A stretch of DNA of 64,000 nt, from NCBI RefSeq assembly GCF_000959525.1, contig NZ_CP009831.1, positions 2,280,194-2,344,193 of the forward strand, given 5' to 3'. The stretch's first letter is position 1, and every line of letters starts with the position of its first letter. The DNA comes from Burkholderia multivorans ATCC BAA-247. Lineage in GTDB: Bacteria; Pseudomonadota; Gammaproteobacteria; Burkholderiales; Burkholderiaceae. Of the stretch, positions 63,016 through 64,000 are shown piece after piece. A program made the position numbers and the translations under genes. Under the pieces are notes generated by a model. The model saw only the letters and a program-made list of their open reading frames with translations. It was not told where the DNA came from and ran no database searches.

Positions 63016-63926
63016 GCGCGCGCACGTTCGATCCGCGCCGCCGCGCGGTGCTGGCGGGCGCGGCCGCCAGTGCGCTCGCGGCGACGGTGCCCGCGCGCGC
63101 GATCGCGGCCGTCCAGTCCGCGCCGAAGCGCGTCGTCGTGATCGGCGGCGCGCTGGCGGAAACGGCCTTCGCACTCGGCGGCGAGCACGCGCGCGGCTAC
63201 CGGCTCGTCGGCGCGGACACCACGTGCACGTATCCGGAGGCCGCGAAGCGCTTGCCGAAGGTCGGCTATCAGCGCGCGCTGTCGGCCGAAGGTTTGCTGT
63301 CGTTGCGGCCCGATCTCGTGCTCGCATCGGCGGAAGCCGGTCCGCCGGCCGCGATCGCGCAAGTCGCGCGCGCAGGCGTCGCGGTGCAGACCTTCGACGA
63401 GCGTCACAATGCCGAATCGGTACGCGCGAAGATCGCCGGCATCGCGCAGGCGCTCGACATGCGCGATGCCGGCGTCGCGCTGCTGCGGCAGTTCGACCGC
63501 GACTGGCAGGCCGCGCGCGCTACCGTCGCCGCGCACGTGCCGGGCGGCGCGCAGCCGCCGCGCGTGCTGTTCGTGCTCAATCACACCGGCAACCAGGCGC
63601 TCGTCGCCGGCCGGCGCACGGCGGCCGACGCGATGATCCGCTACGCGGGCGCGCGCAATGCGATGCAGGGCTTCGATCACTACAAGCCGCTGACGAGCGA
63701 GGCGCTGGCCGCCGCCGCGCCCGACGTCGTGCTGATCTCCGACGAAGGGCTCGCCGCGGTCGGCGGGCGCGCGGCGCTGCTGGGTGCGCCCGGCTTCGCC
63801 GCGACGCCGGCCGGTCGCGCGCAGCGCATCGTGTCGCTCGACGCGCTGCTGCTGCTCGGCTTCGGCCCGCGGCTGCCGCTCGCCGTCACGACGCTGCATC
63901 GGCGTCTGTCCGACACGCTCGCGTAA
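63012..63926 (+). CDS. hmuT: Haem ABC transporter substrate-binding protein HmuT
   Basis: A 304-residue periplasmic haem-binding protein of the cobalamin/siderophore-binding type. The signal peptide has an RRRAVLAGAAASALAATVPA pattern, so Tat export is possible. The core opens KRVVVIGGALAETAFALGGE, with ADTTCTYPEAAKRLPKVGY (haem-ligand tyrosine region) and SLRPDLVLASAEAG. It overlaps hmuS by an ATGA and precedes the permease gene, giving the order receptor-hmuS-hmuT-hmuU. Confidence 0.9.
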   Translation: MSARTFDPRRRAVLAGAAASALAATVPARAIAAVQSAPKRVVVIGGALAETAFALGGEHARGYRLVGADTTCTYPEAAKRLPKVGYQRALSAEGLLSLRPDLVLASAEAGPPAAIAQVARAGVAVQTFDERHNAESVRAKIAGIAQALDMRDAGVALLRQFDRDWQAARATVAAHVPGGAQPPRVLFVLNHTGNQALVAGRRTAADAMIRYAGARNAMQGFDHYKPLTSEALAAAAPDVVLISDEGLAAVGGRAALLGAPGFAATPAGRAQRIVSLDALLLLGFGPRLPLAVTTLHRRLSDTLA

Positions 63927-63937
63927 CGGGATCGCCG

Positions 63938-64000
63938 ATGTCCGCTCGTCTCTCGTCGATTCGCGCGTCGTCGGTCGCCGCGGGCGCGCACGGCGCACGA
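63938..64000 (+). CDS. hmuU: Start of the next gene, probably the haem ABC permease HmuU, partial
   Basis: ATG at 63938, 11 bp after the hmuT stop, opens 21 codons (MSARLSSIRASSVAAGAHGA) that run off the window. They show a short Ala/Ser-rich lead, as is common before the first helix of FecCD-type permeases. Naming rests on operon order only. Confidence 0.5.
   Translation, partial: MSARLSSIRASSVAAGAHGAR

Overview
The window is high-GC, gene-dense DNA of a Burkholderia-type betaproteobacterium. Three things point to the Burkholderia cepacia complex: a complete ceoR / llpE-ceoA-ceoB-opcM efflux locus at 13.6-21.7 kb, a Gram-negative trimeric porin of the Burkholderia type, and many LysR-type regulators transcribed divergently from small operons. 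The mix of accessory catabolism, efflux and uptake genes, with no ribosomal, tRNA or replication genes, fits a secondary chromosome (inference). No tRNA, rRNA, insertion sequence, integrase or CRISPR array was recognised.

Layout. 0-3.9 kb: the tail of a probable 2-hydroxycarboxylate carrier, a 12-bp tandem repeat, a DctB/DctD two-component system and a DUF3579 gene. 3.9-7.1 kb: a lower-GC patch with a small membrane protein, an alpha/beta hydrolase, and a divergent PACE efflux / LysR pair. 7.2-13.1 kb: an AraC regulator facing a four-gene envelope operon (membrane-anchored cupredoxin-like protein, LVIVD beta-propeller lipoprotein, exported His-containing protein, polytopic membrane protein) of unknown physiological role. 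13.5-21.7 kb: the ceo efflux operon with its terminator and divergent regulator. 22-26.5 kb: DUF4148 protein, purine nucleoside-binding exported protein, LysE exporter, selD and a DMT transporter. 26.6-31 kb: GABA catabolism (gabR divergent from gabT-gabD). 31-35.6 kb: an Aer-like receptor, 3-oxoadipyl-CoA thiolase and its divergent IclR regulator. 35.6-38.2 kb: M20 amidohydrolase plus MHS transporter. 38.3-40.7 kb: acuR-acuI and an AhpD-like protein. 41-42.5 kb: zwf. 42.5-50.2 kb: a LysR-controlled cluster of a transporter and six enzymes or enzyme-like proteins, mostly redox. 50.2-58.2 kb: purine permease with a structured leader, LysR, a basic amino-acid binding protein, an M14-type deacylase, a MetQ-like binding protein and a porin. 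58.2-59.4 kb: three small genes. 59.4-64 kb: a Fur-box-preceded haem uptake operon (TonB receptor, hmuS, hmuT, start of hmuU).

The two regions most likely to hold undescribed biology are the envelope operon at 8.1-13.1 kb and the LysR-controlled redox cluster at 42.5-50.2 kb. The redox cluster carries the same near-palindromic 15-mer both next to its regulator and at an internal transcription start region, which suggests two co-regulated units. Smaller points of interest are an LlpE protein whose nucleophile elbow carries Asp instead of Ser, a perfect CCGGAT-N11-ATCCGG dyad in the ceo control region, tandem terminators after the porin, and a strong hairpin just upstream of the purine permease ribosome-binding site.
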